Assembly (NCBI GenBank): GCA_030693705.1
Contig: JAUYAB010000006.1
Coordinates: 1-39,246, forward strand
Source: Ignavibacteria bacterium
Lineage (GTDB): Bacteria; Bacteroidota; Ignavibacteria; Ignavibacteriales; Ignavibacteriaceae
Direction: 5' to 3'
Length of the DNA stretch: 39,246 nucleotides
The notes under the pieces are model-generated. The model made no database searches. It was not told the DNA's origin and was given only the letters and a program-made list of their open reading frames with translations. A program made the position numbers and the translations under genes. Shown one piece after another: positions 20,938-29,795 of the stretch; the first letter of the stretch is position 1; each line of letters opens with the position of its first letter.

Positions 20938-22347
20938 ATGAATATAAAGATTGTTGTTCTCGGTGCAGGGGTTTCGGGATTAGCAACCGCTTGGCTGCTG
21001 AACAAAAAAGGGTTTGACGTTACGGTTCTTGAAAAAAATAAAGAAGCCGGCGGCGCGATGGAAAGCGTTTTAGAAGACGGCTACATGTTTGACCGCGGAC
21101 CAAATTCAGGGTTGGAAACAGTTCCGGTTATTAAAGAAATTGTTAATGAAATCGGCTTAACCAGTGAAATGGTTTACGCAAACGAAATGGGAAATAAAAG
21201 ATATATCTTACGCGATGGCGAGTTGCACCCGCTGCCAATGAGTCCACCTGCATTTTTAAAAACAAAACTATTTTCTGCAAAAGCAAAAATGCGATTGTTC
21301 GCCGAGCCTTTTATTTCGCGCTCAAACGATGGTTATTACCAGAGCATTGCGCAATTTGTTAAACGAAGATTGGGACAAGAATTTCTCGATTACGCTATCA
21401 ATCCTTTTGTTGCCGGAGTTTATGCCGGAAATCCTGAAGACTTGAGTGTTGCTTCTGCATTCCCAAAACTTTATGAACTTGAAGAAAAATATGGCGGGTT
21501 GATAGTAGGGACCATCCGAAGTATTAGCGAACGAAAAAAACGAAAAGAACAATCGAAACAAAGCGCAAAAATGTTCTCGTTCTTGAATGGAATGCAAAGC
21601 CTTCCTAAAACGATCGCAAAAAAATTAGGGGAACGGGTTGTTCCGTTTGCGGAAGTCAGATCGATTAAAAAGAATGAAAAAGGATTTTCCGTTTCTTACC
21701 ATAATGCCGGCTTCGATAAAAAAATAGAGTGCGATCTTCTTCTCTCAACGCTTCCGGCTTATGTAACTTCTTCACTGTTTAAAGATATTGATAGCAATCT
21801 GGCAAATCATCTTGACGCGGTTTATCATCCGCCGGTGATGGTGTTGTATCTCGGCTATAAAAAAGAAGATGTCGGGCGACCGTTGGATGGGTTCGGATTT
21901 TTAATTCCCGCAAAAGAAAAGAAATCTTTTCTTGGTGCGATTTGGAGTTCGGTTTTATTCCCCAACCGCGCGCCGGAAGAGGCGGCATCGTTTACACTCT
22001 TTATCGGCGGCTCGCGCAACGCAGATATTTTTAAACTAGATAAAGAAATAATTTTAAAAACTGTGATTGAAGAATTTCAATCGATAATGAAAATCAAAAC
22101 CGAGCCGGTTCACAAAAGTTACCGCTACTGGAACAAAGCGATTCCCCAGTATAATCTCGGTTACATCGAACACGAAAAATATTTTGATGAATTCGAGCAG
22201 AACAATCCGGGAATCTTTTTAAGCGGAAATTACCGCGGCGGTATTTCGGTTGGAGATTGTTTTAAAAATGCCGAATTGGTTGCTGAAAAGATTTCCAAGT
22301 TTTCGGAATCAGAAAAAAGGAAAGAGAATAAGCCGGAAGGAGTTTAA
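20938..22347 (+). CDS. hemG: Protoporphyrinogen oxidase (oxygen-dependent, HemY type)
   Basis: The protein has 469 residues and oxidises protoporphyrinogen IX (or coproporphyrinogen III in the coproporphyrin pathway) with FAD. The N-terminal dinucleotide-binding motif is G9-A-G-V-S-G14 with E32 (VTVLEKNKEAGGAM), then DRGPNSG. The C-terminus RYWNKAIPQYNLGYIEH and FLSGNYRGGISVGDCFKNAE is the typical PPOX FAD-binding end. With true HemN and UROD in the same neighbourhood, the protoporphyrin route is likely. Length is normal. It has its own divergent promoter region. Confidence 0.94.
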   Translation: MNIKIVVLGAGVSGLATAWLLNKKGFDVTVLEKNKEAGGAMESVLEDGYMFDRGPNSGLETVPVIKEIVNEIGLTSEMVYANEMGNKRYILRDGELHPLPMSPPAFLKTKLFSAKAKMRLFAEPFISRSNDGYYQSIAQFVKRRLGQEFLDYAINPFVAGVYAGNPEDLSVASAFPKLYELEEKYGGLIVGTIRSISERKKRKEQSKQSAKMFSFLNGMQSLPKTIAKKLGERVVPFAEVRSIKKNEKGFSVSYHNAGFDKKIECDLLLSTLPAYVTSSLFKDIDSNLANHLDAVYHPPVMVLYLGYKKEDVGRPLDGFGFLIPAKEKKSFLGAIWSSVLFPNRAPEEAASFTLFIGGSRNADIFKLDKEIILKTVIEEFQSIMKIKTEPVHKSYRYWNKAIPQYNLGYIEHEKYFDEFEQNNPGIFLSGNYRGGISVGDCFKNAELVAEKISKFSESEKRKENKPEGV

Positions 22348-22463
22348 TCCGCTTTTTTTACGATTATGTGCACAAATTTTTCATCCCTAAAGGTTTCACT
22401 TGTTTTTTATCTGCTAATTGCAAATTTTAGTTTCAAATTTTTACATCCTTTTTTGGAGAATTA

Positions 22464-23498
22464 ATGGTTAAGAGATTATTGTTCTTGATCCCTCTAATTT
22501 TAACATCACTTCAATCACAAACGGTGATTGGCAAATACGCCGGAGAATTTCTTTCGATCGGCGTTGGCGGACGCCCGCTTGGTATGGGCGGTGCATACGT
22601 GGCAATTGCAAATGATGTTACCGCCGGGTACTACAATCCAGCCGGACTTGCAAAACTTAACTATCCGCAAATTGCTTTAATGCACGACGAACGATACGGA
22701 AATCTTGTTAATTACAATTACGCCGCCGTCGCAATTCCTTACGGAAAAGATTATACTTTCGGAGTTAGCATTATGCGCCTTGGCGTTGATGGAATTCCCG
22801 ATACACGTGAGGCATTGGTTGACCGTATAACCGGAAATGTTGTTTATGATATCAACAATCCTGCGGCGAGGATTGATCCAGGTCTAGTTACCGAATTCAG
22901 CAACCAGGATTGGGCATTCTATTTAACCGGCGCAAAAAGAGTGACCGATGATCTTTATCTCGGCGCAAATGTAAAAATTCTTTCGCGCTCAATTGCGGAA
23001 TATTCCGCGTTCGGAATTGGCTTTGATATTGGCGCATATTATTCACCGATGGAAAATTTAATGCTCGGCGCTAACGTTCAAGATGTTACTACAACTTTTG
23101 TTGCGTGGAGTACCGGAAGGAACGAATTGATAACTCCAACCGCAAAAGTCGGCGCAGCGTATCAACTTGATTTTCTTGGCGGAAAAATTCTTCCCGCAGT
23201 TGATCTTGATATCCGTTTTGAGAACCGCCGCTTTGCATCGCAGTTTAATGTTGGTCCCGTTAGTTTTGATCCCCATCTCGGAATAGAATACAGTTACAAA
23301 AATCTTTTTGCTTTACGCGCCGGTTACAACGATGTAAAACAATTTACGTTTGGCGCCGGAGTAAAATTACCGAAACTGAATATCGATTATTCCTTTGCGC
23401 GGTTTAATATGTCGGCAGACGACCGCCTGCCCGATACACACAGAATTTCTTTAATGCTTACACTTGAAGAACCACGGTTTATGCGGGTGATGGAATAA
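22464..23498 (+). CDS. PorV/PorQ-family outer-membrane beta-barrel protein
   Basis: The protein has 344 residues with a signal peptide (KRLLFLIPLILTSLQSQ). The mature start GEFLSIGVGGRPLGMGGAYVAIANDVTAGYYNPAGLAKL is the hallmark of the PorV/UPF0164 (FadL-like) family found in Bacteroidota and Ignavibacteria. The rest alternates hydrophobic and polar residues as in a 14-strand barrel. PorV acts in type IX secretion, where it shuttles cargo to the cell surface; many paralogues have unknown roles, so the T9SS role is not certain. GGAG lies about 6 bases before the ATG. Confidence 0.88.
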   Translation: MVKRLLFLIPLILTSLQSQTVIGKYAGEFLSIGVGGRPLGMGGAYVAIANDVTAGYYNPAGLAKLNYPQIALMHDERYGNLVNYNYAAVAIPYGKDYTFGVSIMRLGVDGIPDTREALVDRITGNVVYDINNPAARIDPGLVTEFSNQDWAFYLTGAKRVTDDLYLGANVKILSRSIAEYSAFGIGFDIGAYYSPMENLMLGANVQDVTTTFVAWSTGRNELITPTAKVGAAYQLDFLGGKILPAVDLDIRFENRRFASQFNVGPVSFDPHLGIEYSYKNLFALRAGYNDVKQFTFGAGVKLPKLNIDYSFARFNMSADDRLPDTHRISLMLTLEEPRFMRVME

Positions 23499-23539
23499 TT
23501 TATCCAAAAGTTTTTCTAAAAAGAAAATTTGAAAAACAG

Positions 23540-23779
23540 ATGAATAGAGTAACGCAACAATTAGTAGATCAATTACTACAACTTCCGGCAGATGAAAGAA
23601 TTTCAGCGGCAAGACAACTTTACTTTAGCCTCGATAATGAAATTGATAAGGATGCTGAACTTGACTGGGAGAAGGAAATCCAAAAACGACTTTTTGAATT
23701 AGACTCGAACAAAGTATCGTGCGTTCCATGGGAAGTAGTTAAAGAAAAGATCGAACTTAAATATCATGCCTCAAATTGA
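23540..23779 (+). CDS. Addiction-module antitoxin (TIGR02574-like)
   Basis: The protein has 79 residues and starts with a helix QQLVDQLLQLPADERISAARQLYFSLD, which matches the putative addiction-module component family that partners ParE/RelE toxins. The end VPWEVVKEKIELKYHAS also fits: these antitoxins usually end W-x-E-V-x2-x2. In complete loci the toxin ATG overlaps the antitoxin stop, and this arrangement is kept here, but the toxin frame is cut short at 34 codons. The antitoxin is therefore probably an orphan. Confidence 0.8.
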   Translation: MNRVTQQLVDQLLQLPADERISAARQLYFSLDNEIDKDAELDWEKEIQKRLFELDSNKVSCVPWEVVKEKIELKYHASN

Positions 23780-23870
23780 ACTGCACCCTGAAGCAGCTAT
23801 TGAAGTTGAAGAAAAGTTCAAAGATAAATTAAAATTCAAAGAAGATATTTTTAAAATTTTTGTTTGGTAA
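23766..23870 (+). pseudogene. Truncated ParE/RelE-type toxin remnant
   Basis: The frame begins ATG at 23766, inside the antitoxin gene, and encodes MPQIELHPEAAIEVEE, the usual beginning of ParE toxins paired with this antitoxin type. After 18 codons the sequence turns lysine- and phenylalanine-rich (KFKDKLKFKEDIFKIFVW) and stops after 34 residues, where an active toxin needs about 95. A deletion or recombination that removed the core and joined it to non-coding sequence is the simplest reading. The remaining sequence up to 24106 shows no further toxin part. Confidence 0.65.
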
Positions 23871-24106
23871 CTTTTGTTAAAACTATTAAATTTTAAGCAG
23901 AGAATTTAAAAACTTATGGAAAGTTATTTCATGATTAGTTAAAAAAATTTCGGGAAAAATTCCATACTGGGGAAATATTTCATTTCTGCTGTATCCTACT
24001 TTTTCAAAATACCGAATAGATTAAACTATATTAATTATTGCTATAGAGTTTTTGTTTTAAATAAATTGGATTCAAAAGTATTTCAAACGCCAAATAAAGG
24101 TGATAT

Positions 24107-26815
24107 ATGAAAAAAGTGTTTTATTATATTTTTGTTTTTCTTCTTGCATTTACATCATGTAAAAAGGATGGAAGTAATCCCGTTACCTCTGAAACGGTTC
24201 CCTCACCACCAACCTTGGCAACCCCCAAAGACACATCATCAAATATTGAAGTACCGGGAATTTTAACCTGGAATGAAATCATCGGAACAAAAACATATAC
24301 CCTGCAAGTTTCTTCAAATAGTTCATTTTCTAGTTTTATATTTAATAAAAGTGATATTACCACAACATCCCAACAAATCCCCGACCTGAATTATTCATCA
24401 GTTTATTACTGGAGAGTGAAGGCAAGTAATTCTGCAGGGACTTCCGATTGGTCTAAAGTGTGGAGTTTTACTACAACGAGTGATGAACCTGCGATTATTC
24501 CTCAATTAACTCAGCCTATAAAAGGAGCAGTTGACCAGAAGCTTTCCCCAGTTTTAATTTGGGAAATAGTGAGTAATGCTAATTGCTATGCATTGCAAAT
24601 ATCAACAAACAGTTCGTTTACAAGTTTTGTTTTTGATACAGATTCATTATTGACAAACTCAACACAACTAAAAATTTTAAGCGGTGAAACAAAATATTAT
24701 TGGAGAGTACGCGCTAAGAATAGTTTTGGAACGAAAGGGTGGTCAGAAACTTGGACTTTTACTACGGGAGTAGCGCCTCTTCCACCTATCCTTTTAGCAC
24801 CAAATAATGAAGCAGCAAATCAATTATTTTCTCTAATTCTTGGTTGGAATGCAAGCGATGGAGCTACTAGTTATAATTTGCAATTAGCTACTGATAATTT
24901 GTTCTCTGATTCAAGTTTAATAATAAATGCAAATGTTGGAAATAACATCAGTAAGCAACTCTATAATCTTAACGAATCAAAAACTTACTACTGGAAAGTT
25001 GCAACGGTTAATAGTTTTGGGACCTCTGATTGGTCAAGCGTATGGAAGTTTACTACGGGTTTACGCCTAGCAACTCCGTTATTGAGTTCGCCGGCTAATG
25101 CAGCAACTGATCAACCACTTTCACCTACATTAAATTGGAGTTCAAGTACTGGAGCGACGAGTTATACGCTACAGGTCTCGCTAAGTAGTTCTTTTACAAA
25201 TAATATCTTCAACCAAAGTAATTTGACGAGCACAAGTCAACAACTAACCGGATTAACATATTTAACTTCTTATTACTGGAGAGTTAGTTCAGCAAGCATT
25301 TACGGTACCTCTGGCTGGTCTAACACATATTTTTTTACCACAATCGGTAAAGCGTCAAGCGCTCCAACGCTTTCCTCCCCAGCAGATGGAGAAACAAATC
25401 TGTTACTAACACCAACGCTTACTTGGAATGCAAGTAATGGAGCTACGAGTTATAATTTGCAAGTCGCAACGGATAATTCATTTTCCGTTTCAAGTTTAAT
25501 TATAAATGAAAATGTCGGAAATAATTTAAGAAAACAGTTAAGTGGTTTGAGCAACTCAAAAACATATTATTGGAAAGTCGCTTCAGTCAATAAATATGGT
25601 ACATCTGATTGGTCAACTTTATGGTCTTTTACTACTGGTGCCCTTCCAGAAATAGTAATACTCAATTCACCAGCAGACGGGGCGATAGAACAACCAATCT
25701 CTCCGGTGTTAAGTTGGAATGGAAGAGCTACTGCAACCAATTATTCTCTGCAAGTATCTTTGAATAGTTCATTTACAAACTACGTTTATAGCCAGAGTAA
25801 CTTAATAAACACAACCATACAGATAACAGGATTAGAATATTCAACTTATTATTATTGGAGAGTATGTGCAAAGAACAACTTTGGGTCATCAGCTTATTCA
25901 AGCATAAGGGGTTTTAAGACAATTGGAACCACTCCTAAACCTCCAACATTAAACTCTCCAGCATTCAGAGCTGTCGATCAGACAACATCGCCCACGTTAG
26001 GCTGGAATGCAAGTGCTACTGCAACCAGTTATTCTCTGCAAGTATCAACAAATAGTTCTTTTACAAATAACGTTTTTAACCAAAGTAACTTGACGGGGAT
26101 AACTCAACAGATAACGGGATTATCAAATTCAATTAATTATTACTGGAGAGTAAATGCAAATAATAGTTATGGTACGTCAGTTTGGTCTGATGCATGGAAT
26201 TTTATGACTGTAGCTCCAACTTGCCCTGGAGTACCAAGCGTAACCTATGAAGGTAAAACATATCACACAGTGCAAATAGGAAAACAATGCTGGTTAAAAG
26301 AAAACCTTGATGTCGGTAAAATGATCAATAGTAGTACTACTTCAGATTCAATGAGGAATAATGGTATAATAGAAAAATATTGCTATAAAAACAATTTGGC
26401 AGATTGTGATACTAATGGTGGTTTGTACCAATGGGATGAAGCAATGCAATACAGTCGTACCCCTGGTACAAAAGGTATATGTCCAGTCGGATGGCATATA
26501 CCAACACAGACAGAATTCTTAGGATTAATATTTGCTGTAAATCATGATGGTAATGCGTTAAAGGCTGTTGGAGAAGGATCTGGGAATGGGATAGGATCAA
26601 ATACAAGCGGCTTTTCTGCGTTACTTGGTGAAGGTTTTCGATACGGCTATGAAGGTAATTTCTACTCTACTGGTGGAACAATATTTTGGAGTTCTACTTT
26701 CTCAGAAATAGAACACTACCATTTAAGTATTAGTAGCGTCTCAAGCGATCTTGCTACTTCTGGAATTGGTTCTAACAAAGGCCATGGTTTCAGAATTCGC
26801 TGCATCAAGGATTAA
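24107..26815 (+). CDS. Fibronectin-III repeat lipoprotein with C-terminal FISUMP domain
   Basis: The protein has 902 residues. A lipoprotein signal (FVFLLAFTSC) puts a diacylglyceryl cysteine at residue 19, followed by KKDGSN. Seven Fn3-like repeats of 95-98 residues follow (about 30-710), each with L-x-W, Y-x-L-Q-V-S, YYWRV and G-T-S-x-W-S-x2-W-x-F-T-T. Repeats 3 and 5 are very alike (SLIIN.NVGNN), as are 4 and 7 (SSFTNN.FNQSNLT). The C-terminal 190 residues form a FISUMP domain: YEGKTYHTVQIGKQCWLKEN, GLYQWDEAM, CPVGWHIPT and GHGFRIRC. Such proteins are thought to bind carbohydrate at the cell surface. The gene is monocistronic. Confidence 0.88.
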   Translation: MKKVFYYIFVFLLAFTSCKKDGSNPVTSETVPSPPTLATPKDTSSNIEVPGILTWNEIIGTKTYTLQVSSNSSFSSFIFNKSDITTTSQQIPDLNYSSVYYWRVKASNSAGTSDWSKVWSFTTTSDEPAIIPQLTQPIKGAVDQKLSPVLIWEIVSNANCYALQISTNSSFTSFVFDTDSLLTNSTQLKILSGETKYYWRVRAKNSFGTKGWSETWTFTTGVAPLPPILLAPNNEAANQLFSLILGWNASDGATSYNLQLATDNLFSDSSLIINANVGNNISKQLYNLNESKTYYWKVATVNSFGTSDWSSVWKFTTGLRLATPLLSSPANAATDQPLSPTLNWSSSTGATSYTLQVSLSSSFTNNIFNQSNLTSTSQQLTGLTYLTSYYWRVSSASIYGTSGWSNTYFFTTIGKASSAPTLSSPADGETNLLLTPTLTWNASNGATSYNLQVATDNSFSVSSLIINENVGNNLRKQLSGLSNSKTYYWKVASVNKYGTSDWSTLWSFTTGALPEIVILNSPADGAIEQPISPVLSWNGRATATNYSLQVSLNSSFTNYVYSQSNLINTTIQITGLEYSTYYYWRVCAKNNFGSSAYSSIRGFKTIGTTPKPPTLNSPAFRAVDQTTSPTLGWNASATATSYSLQVSTNSSFTNNVFNQSNLTGITQQITGLSNSINYYWRVNANNSYGTSVWSDAWNFMTVAPTCPGVPSVTYEGKTYHTVQIGKQCWLKENLDVGKMINSSTTSDSMRNNGIIEKYCYKNNLADCDTNGGLYQWDEAMQYSRTPGTKGICPVGWHIPTQTEFLGLIFAVNHDGNALKAVGEGSGNGIGSNTSGFSALLGEGFRYGYEGNFYSTGGTIFWSSTFSEIEHYHLSISSVSSDLATSGIGSNKGHGFRIRCIKD

Positions 26816-26830
26816 AGTACGGAAAAAACA

Positions 26831-26876
26831 AACCTTCAAGGTTTAACAAAAAATTAGTTACCAAACCTTGAAGGTT
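26831..26876. repeat. 14-bp perfect inverted repeat after the FISUMP gene
   Basis: AACCTTCAAGGTTT (26831-26844) and AAACCTTGAAGGTT (26863-26876) are exact complements, and each arm is itself nearly palindromic (AACCTT-N-AAGGTT). It lies 16 bases after the lipoprotein stop. It can act as a terminator hairpin, but no T-run follows, and the self-palindromic arms look like a dispersed repeat family. Confidence 0.55.
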
Positions 26877-26889
26877 AACAAGGGAAATT

Positions 26890-26979
26890 TTACCCTTCAA
26901 ACACCTTCTTTAATTCCTTTTGCTTTTTCATCTTTCCTAAAGCAAGCATCAATTTAATTCTGGCTTTTTGTCCGTTTAG
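26890..26979 (-). pseudogene. 90-bp copy of the 3' end of the asparaginase gene
   Basis: Read on the minus strand these 30 codons give LNGQKARIKLMLALGK-M-KKQKELKKVFEG and a stop. That equals the last 29 residues of the asparaginase encoded at 28027-29007 except for one T-to-M change. At the DNA level there are about ten differences and nearly all are silent, so the copy diverged while still coding. It is fused to the end of the Pyr_excise gene, whose stop codon lies in its first bases. Confidence 0.85.
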
Positions 26980-27404
26980 AGAATCTCCCAATCCTCAACT
27001 TCTCCTTCAATTACTCTAAAGAGAGGATGAGGGACAAAATTCGTTTCATTAAGCAAAACCTCATATTGCACTTTATCACGCACAATTAATTTTTTAAGCA
27101 AATGCTCCTTTTCATAATAGAGCTGTCCTTTTGTTACCGTTAAAGTAGCGGGTTTAAATTCCCAATTAATTTTATTTTTGGTAAAATTAAATCCTCTTCG
27201 TAAAGCTTCCTCATACACCACAGATAAATATTGATTTATACAATCCAGCGGAACCACGGCACTCTTAAAGCGATTAAGTTGCGGATGATTTTTATAACCT
27301 TTTGTCTTTCCTTCCAGCACGTGTTTTGCTAAAAGTGTTTCTCTCCAAAGTGCAACCAACCCTTTAGTATCAAGATATTTTGGATGCAAAGACCAGATTC
27401 TCAT
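26976..27404 (-). CDS. Pyrimidine dimer DNA glycosylase-like protein (Pyr_excise family)
   Basis: The protein has 142 residues and starts MRIWSLHPKYLDTKGLVALW, then RETLLAKHVLEGKTKGYKNHPQL, the hallmark of the Pyr_excise family related in fold to T4 endonuclease V (DenV). DenV removes UV-induced pyrimidine dimers. In these chromosomal relatives the DenV threonine at position 2 is replaced by arginine, so activity is unproven. The last codons run into a duplicated piece of the asparaginase gene, so the extreme C-terminus (EVEDWEIL) may have been altered by that junction. Confidence 0.8.
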   Translation of the reverse strand: MRIWSLHPKYLDTKGLVALWRETLLAKHVLEGKTKGYKNHPQLNRFKSAVVPLDCINQYLSVVYEEALRRGFNFTKNKINWEFKPATLTVTKGQLYYEKEHLLKKLIVRDKVQYEVLLNETNFVPHPLFRVIEGEVEDWEIL

Positions 27405-27468
27405 AGAAGTTTGAAGGTGTTTTTAAGCGGTGACTCAACACTATTTTTTGCAATTAAATCTGTCTTCA

Positions 27469-28002
27469 TTATTCTTGGATCGTTAGCTCAAAGTCTTTTG
27501 GGTTATATCCCTGCTCTTTAAGGAGTGAGAATATTTTAAGCCTTGTCTCTTCTGAAATTGATTTTGTACGGCTCAAGATCCAGCCGTATTCTCGGTTCGG
27601 ATGACCGACAATCACCCATTGATAATTATCTTCAAGACCAATGATCCAGTAGTCACCCCAGAATGGCCGCCAGCCAAAAAATGAAACAAAACTGACTTCG
27701 AGTTTAGCGTTGGTTAGTTTATCAACAATCCGGGCAACACCTTCTGCTTGATTAATTTCACCATCATCTTCTACACATCTGTTTACCACTTTAATCCTTC
27801 CATCCTTTTGGATTGAATACGTTGCTGTAGTATTTTTTTTGCATGAACGTTGAAAACTGTTTGGAATTTTTGCTATCTCATACCAAACACCAACGTATTT
27901 TTCTAAACTGACAAACTCAACTGTTTTGGGTTGCGATTTATTTGAATCTTGTGCAATGAGTTGCATTACTGGTATCAAAATGATTATAAACAATATTTTC
28001 AT
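27469..28002 (-). CDS. blc: Bacterial lipocalin (Blc family)
   Basis: The protein has 177 residues. A signal peptide (MKILFIIILIPVMQLIAQ) is followed by the lipocalin G-x-W motif at G38-x-W40 in EKYVGVWYEIAKIPNSFQ. NRCVEDDGEINQAEGVARI, then FFGWRPFWGDYWIIGLE and GWILSRTKSIS, complete the Blc pattern. Unlike E. coli Blc no lipobox cysteine is present at the cleavage site, so it is probably periplasmic. Blc binds lysophospholipids and is linked to membrane stress. It lies 24 bases after the asparaginase gene in the same direction. Confidence 0.9.
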   Translation of the reverse strand: MKILFIIILIPVMQLIAQDSNKSQPKTVEFVSLEKYVGVWYEIAKIPNSFQRSCKKNTTATYSIQKDGRIKVVNRCVEDDGEINQAEGVARIVDKLTNAKLEVSFVSFFGWRPFWGDYWIIGLEDNYQWVIVGHPNREYGWILSRTKSISEETRLKIFSLLKEQGYNPKDFELTIQE

Positions 28003-28026
28003 TCTCTCTCCTCATTAATTTCTGAG

Positions 28027-29007
28027 TCATCCTTCAAATACTTTCTTCAATTCCTTTTGCTTCTTCGTCTTTCCTAATGCAAGCATCAATTTAATTCTTG
28101 CTTTTTGTCCGTTTAGATAATCGGAGAAAATTACTCCAAGTTCGTGCAGCCATTTACCGGCGCCGGGATAACCGTAAATATCAAGTGTTTCGCCGGCGGG
28201 ACAGCGCGAAACCAGTACAACGGGAATATTTTTCTCAACCGCGTATTTAATTCCTTCAAACGCTTTCGGCGGCACATTGCCGACTCCCATCGCTTCAACC
28301 ACAATTCCCGCAACATTTGTATCGGCGGAAAATTTAAAAAACTTAGCGTCCATTCCGGCATAACATTTTATCAGATCAACGTTTGTTTCAATTTTAGAAG
28401 TTTTTATAATTTCAAGTTTACGCGGCAGCCGGTTGAAAATAACTCTTCCGTTCTGCACAAAACCGAGCGCGCCAAAATCAAGACTGTGGAATGTTTCAAT
28501 GTCGTCCGTGTGGGTTTTGGTCACTTCGCTTGCGGCATTTATTTCACCGTTCAAACAGACAAGCACGCCAAGATTTCTGCTGTTCGCATTTAAACAAATC
28601 GCTATTGAATCTTTTAAATTTGCCGGTCCATCCCAATCCGGTTCCGAACTGTTTTTCATCGATCCGGTAAGTACCACGGGAATTGGCGTGTCGAGAGTTA
28701 GATCAAGTAGATACGCAGTTTCTTCAAGCGTATCGGTTCCGTGCGTAATAACAACGCCGTCAAAACCGTTCTTGTTCAATTGATCTTTAATTTTTTTAGA
28801 AAGAGTGAGCATCAATTCCGGTGTCATGTGGGGACCGGGATATTTGCCGAAATCGAAAATGGTTACATTCACCAATTCATAGATTTCCGGCATAAGCTGC
28901 ATCAGATCATTCCCGGAAAAATATGGAACCGCTCCGCCGGTTTTCTCGTCAATCTTCATTGAAAAAGTTCCGCCGGTAAAGACGAGCAAAATATTTTTCT
29001 TTTTCAC
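28027..29007 (-). CDS. ansA: L-asparaginase, type I (AnsA-like)
   Basis: The protein has 326 residues and hydrolyses asparagine to aspartate and ammonia. The first nucleophile threonine is T14 in FTGGTFSM, and the second catalytic motif is THGTDTLEETAYLL. VLTGSMKNSSEPDWDGPANL and the C-terminal SRCPAGETLDIYGYPGAG match cytoplasmic type I enzymes; there is no signal peptide. The last 29 codons have a near copy at 26890-26979, two genes downstream, which suggests a recombination at this 3' end. Confidence 0.92.
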   Translation of the reverse strand: MKKKNILLVFTGGTFSMKIDEKTGGAVPYFSGNDLMQLMPEIYELVNVTIFDFGKYPGPHMTPELMLTLSKKIKDQLNKNGFDGVVITHGTDTLEETAYLLDLTLDTPIPVVLTGSMKNSSEPDWDGPANLKDSIAICLNANSRNLGVLVCLNGEINAASEVTKTHTDDIETFHSLDFGALGFVQNGRVIFNRLPRKLEIIKTSKIETNVDLIKCYAGMDAKFFKFSADTNVAGIVVEAMGVGNVPPKAFEGIKYAVEKNIPVVLVSRCPAGETLDIYGYPGAGKWLHELGVIFSDYLNGQKARIKLMLALGKTKKQKELKKVFEG

Positions 29008-29065
29008 TACATTAATCCTTTATTAATACTACACTTACAAATTTGAGATTCCCATAACAACAACC

Positions 29066-29668
29066 TTAGAAATTATAAGAAACTGATAGAGAAGATGGAG
29101 TTGCAACAATTTCAAAATCTTGAAAACTACTGGCTAAGGCAAACACAGAAACCAACATAGTTGAAACACCCAGCAACATCATTCTTGTTTTTCTGCTTTC
29201 TAAACTGGAAGTGTCCAATTTCAATTTTTTAAATTGGTCAATATTGTCAGAGATATCTGCAGATTCTAAGAAGAAATTTATAGACAATAGACCAGCCAAA
29301 GAAGCAGTTAATATAAATGGAGTGCTTAGATGAATAGATGATTTTTGCTGTACTTCGACAAATTGATTTGCTTGTTTTTGAAAAAATTGAGATCTCTTTT
29401 GTTGTAAGTTTTGTTTCATTTGAGCTTCGAAATCTGTTAGACTATCTCCAATGACTGTTATGTTGGAAGGGTTATATGTCACCGTATCTACTTTAAGAAC
29501 ATCAATTAACATCACAGCTTTTGTGAGATTATTAAATTGAAATTCAATCATGTTCTCCGTGGTTTTAATAATTCGAACATTGAAAAAAATTCTGCCATCT
29601 TTCATATGAATATTATCGGCAAAAACACTCACAGCAAATAAAAACAAAAGAACAAACACCTTTTTCAT
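29066..29668 (-). CDS. Hypothetical exported membrane-associated protein
   Basis: The protein has 200 residues and I do not recognise it. A signal peptide (MKKVFVLLFLFAVSVFA) precedes DNIHMKDGRIFFNVRIIKTTENMIEFQF, a short beta-type segment often seen in Bacteroidota envelope proteins of unknown role. A Gln-rich helical stretch (QMKQNLQQKRSQFFQKQANQ) follows, then two hydrophobic segments near residues 115-135 and 160-180 (LSTPFILTASLAGLLSINFF and MMLLGVSTMLVSVFALASS). It probably sits in the cell envelope. It is flanked by gaps of 58 and 127 bases, so it may be transcribed alone. Confidence 0.7.
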   Translation of the reverse strand: MKKVFVLLFLFAVSVFADNIHMKDGRIFFNVRIIKTTENMIEFQFNNLTKAVMLIDVLKVDTVTYNPSNITVIGDSLTDFEAQMKQNLQQKRSQFFQKQANQFVEVQQKSSIHLSTPFILTASLAGLLSINFFLESADISDNIDQFKKLKLDTSSLESRKTRMMLLGVSTMLVSVFALASSFQDFEIVATPSSLSVSYNF

Positions 29669-29795
29669 TTTCGCTCCTTTTAGATTAAAAAAATTATTTA
29701 TTTCCTTCTCTTTTGTGTAAAATTGTTATCCTAATGCTACTTCAGAACATGCTGACTACTTTATCTTATTATTTATTAATCGTTATAGAATATTA

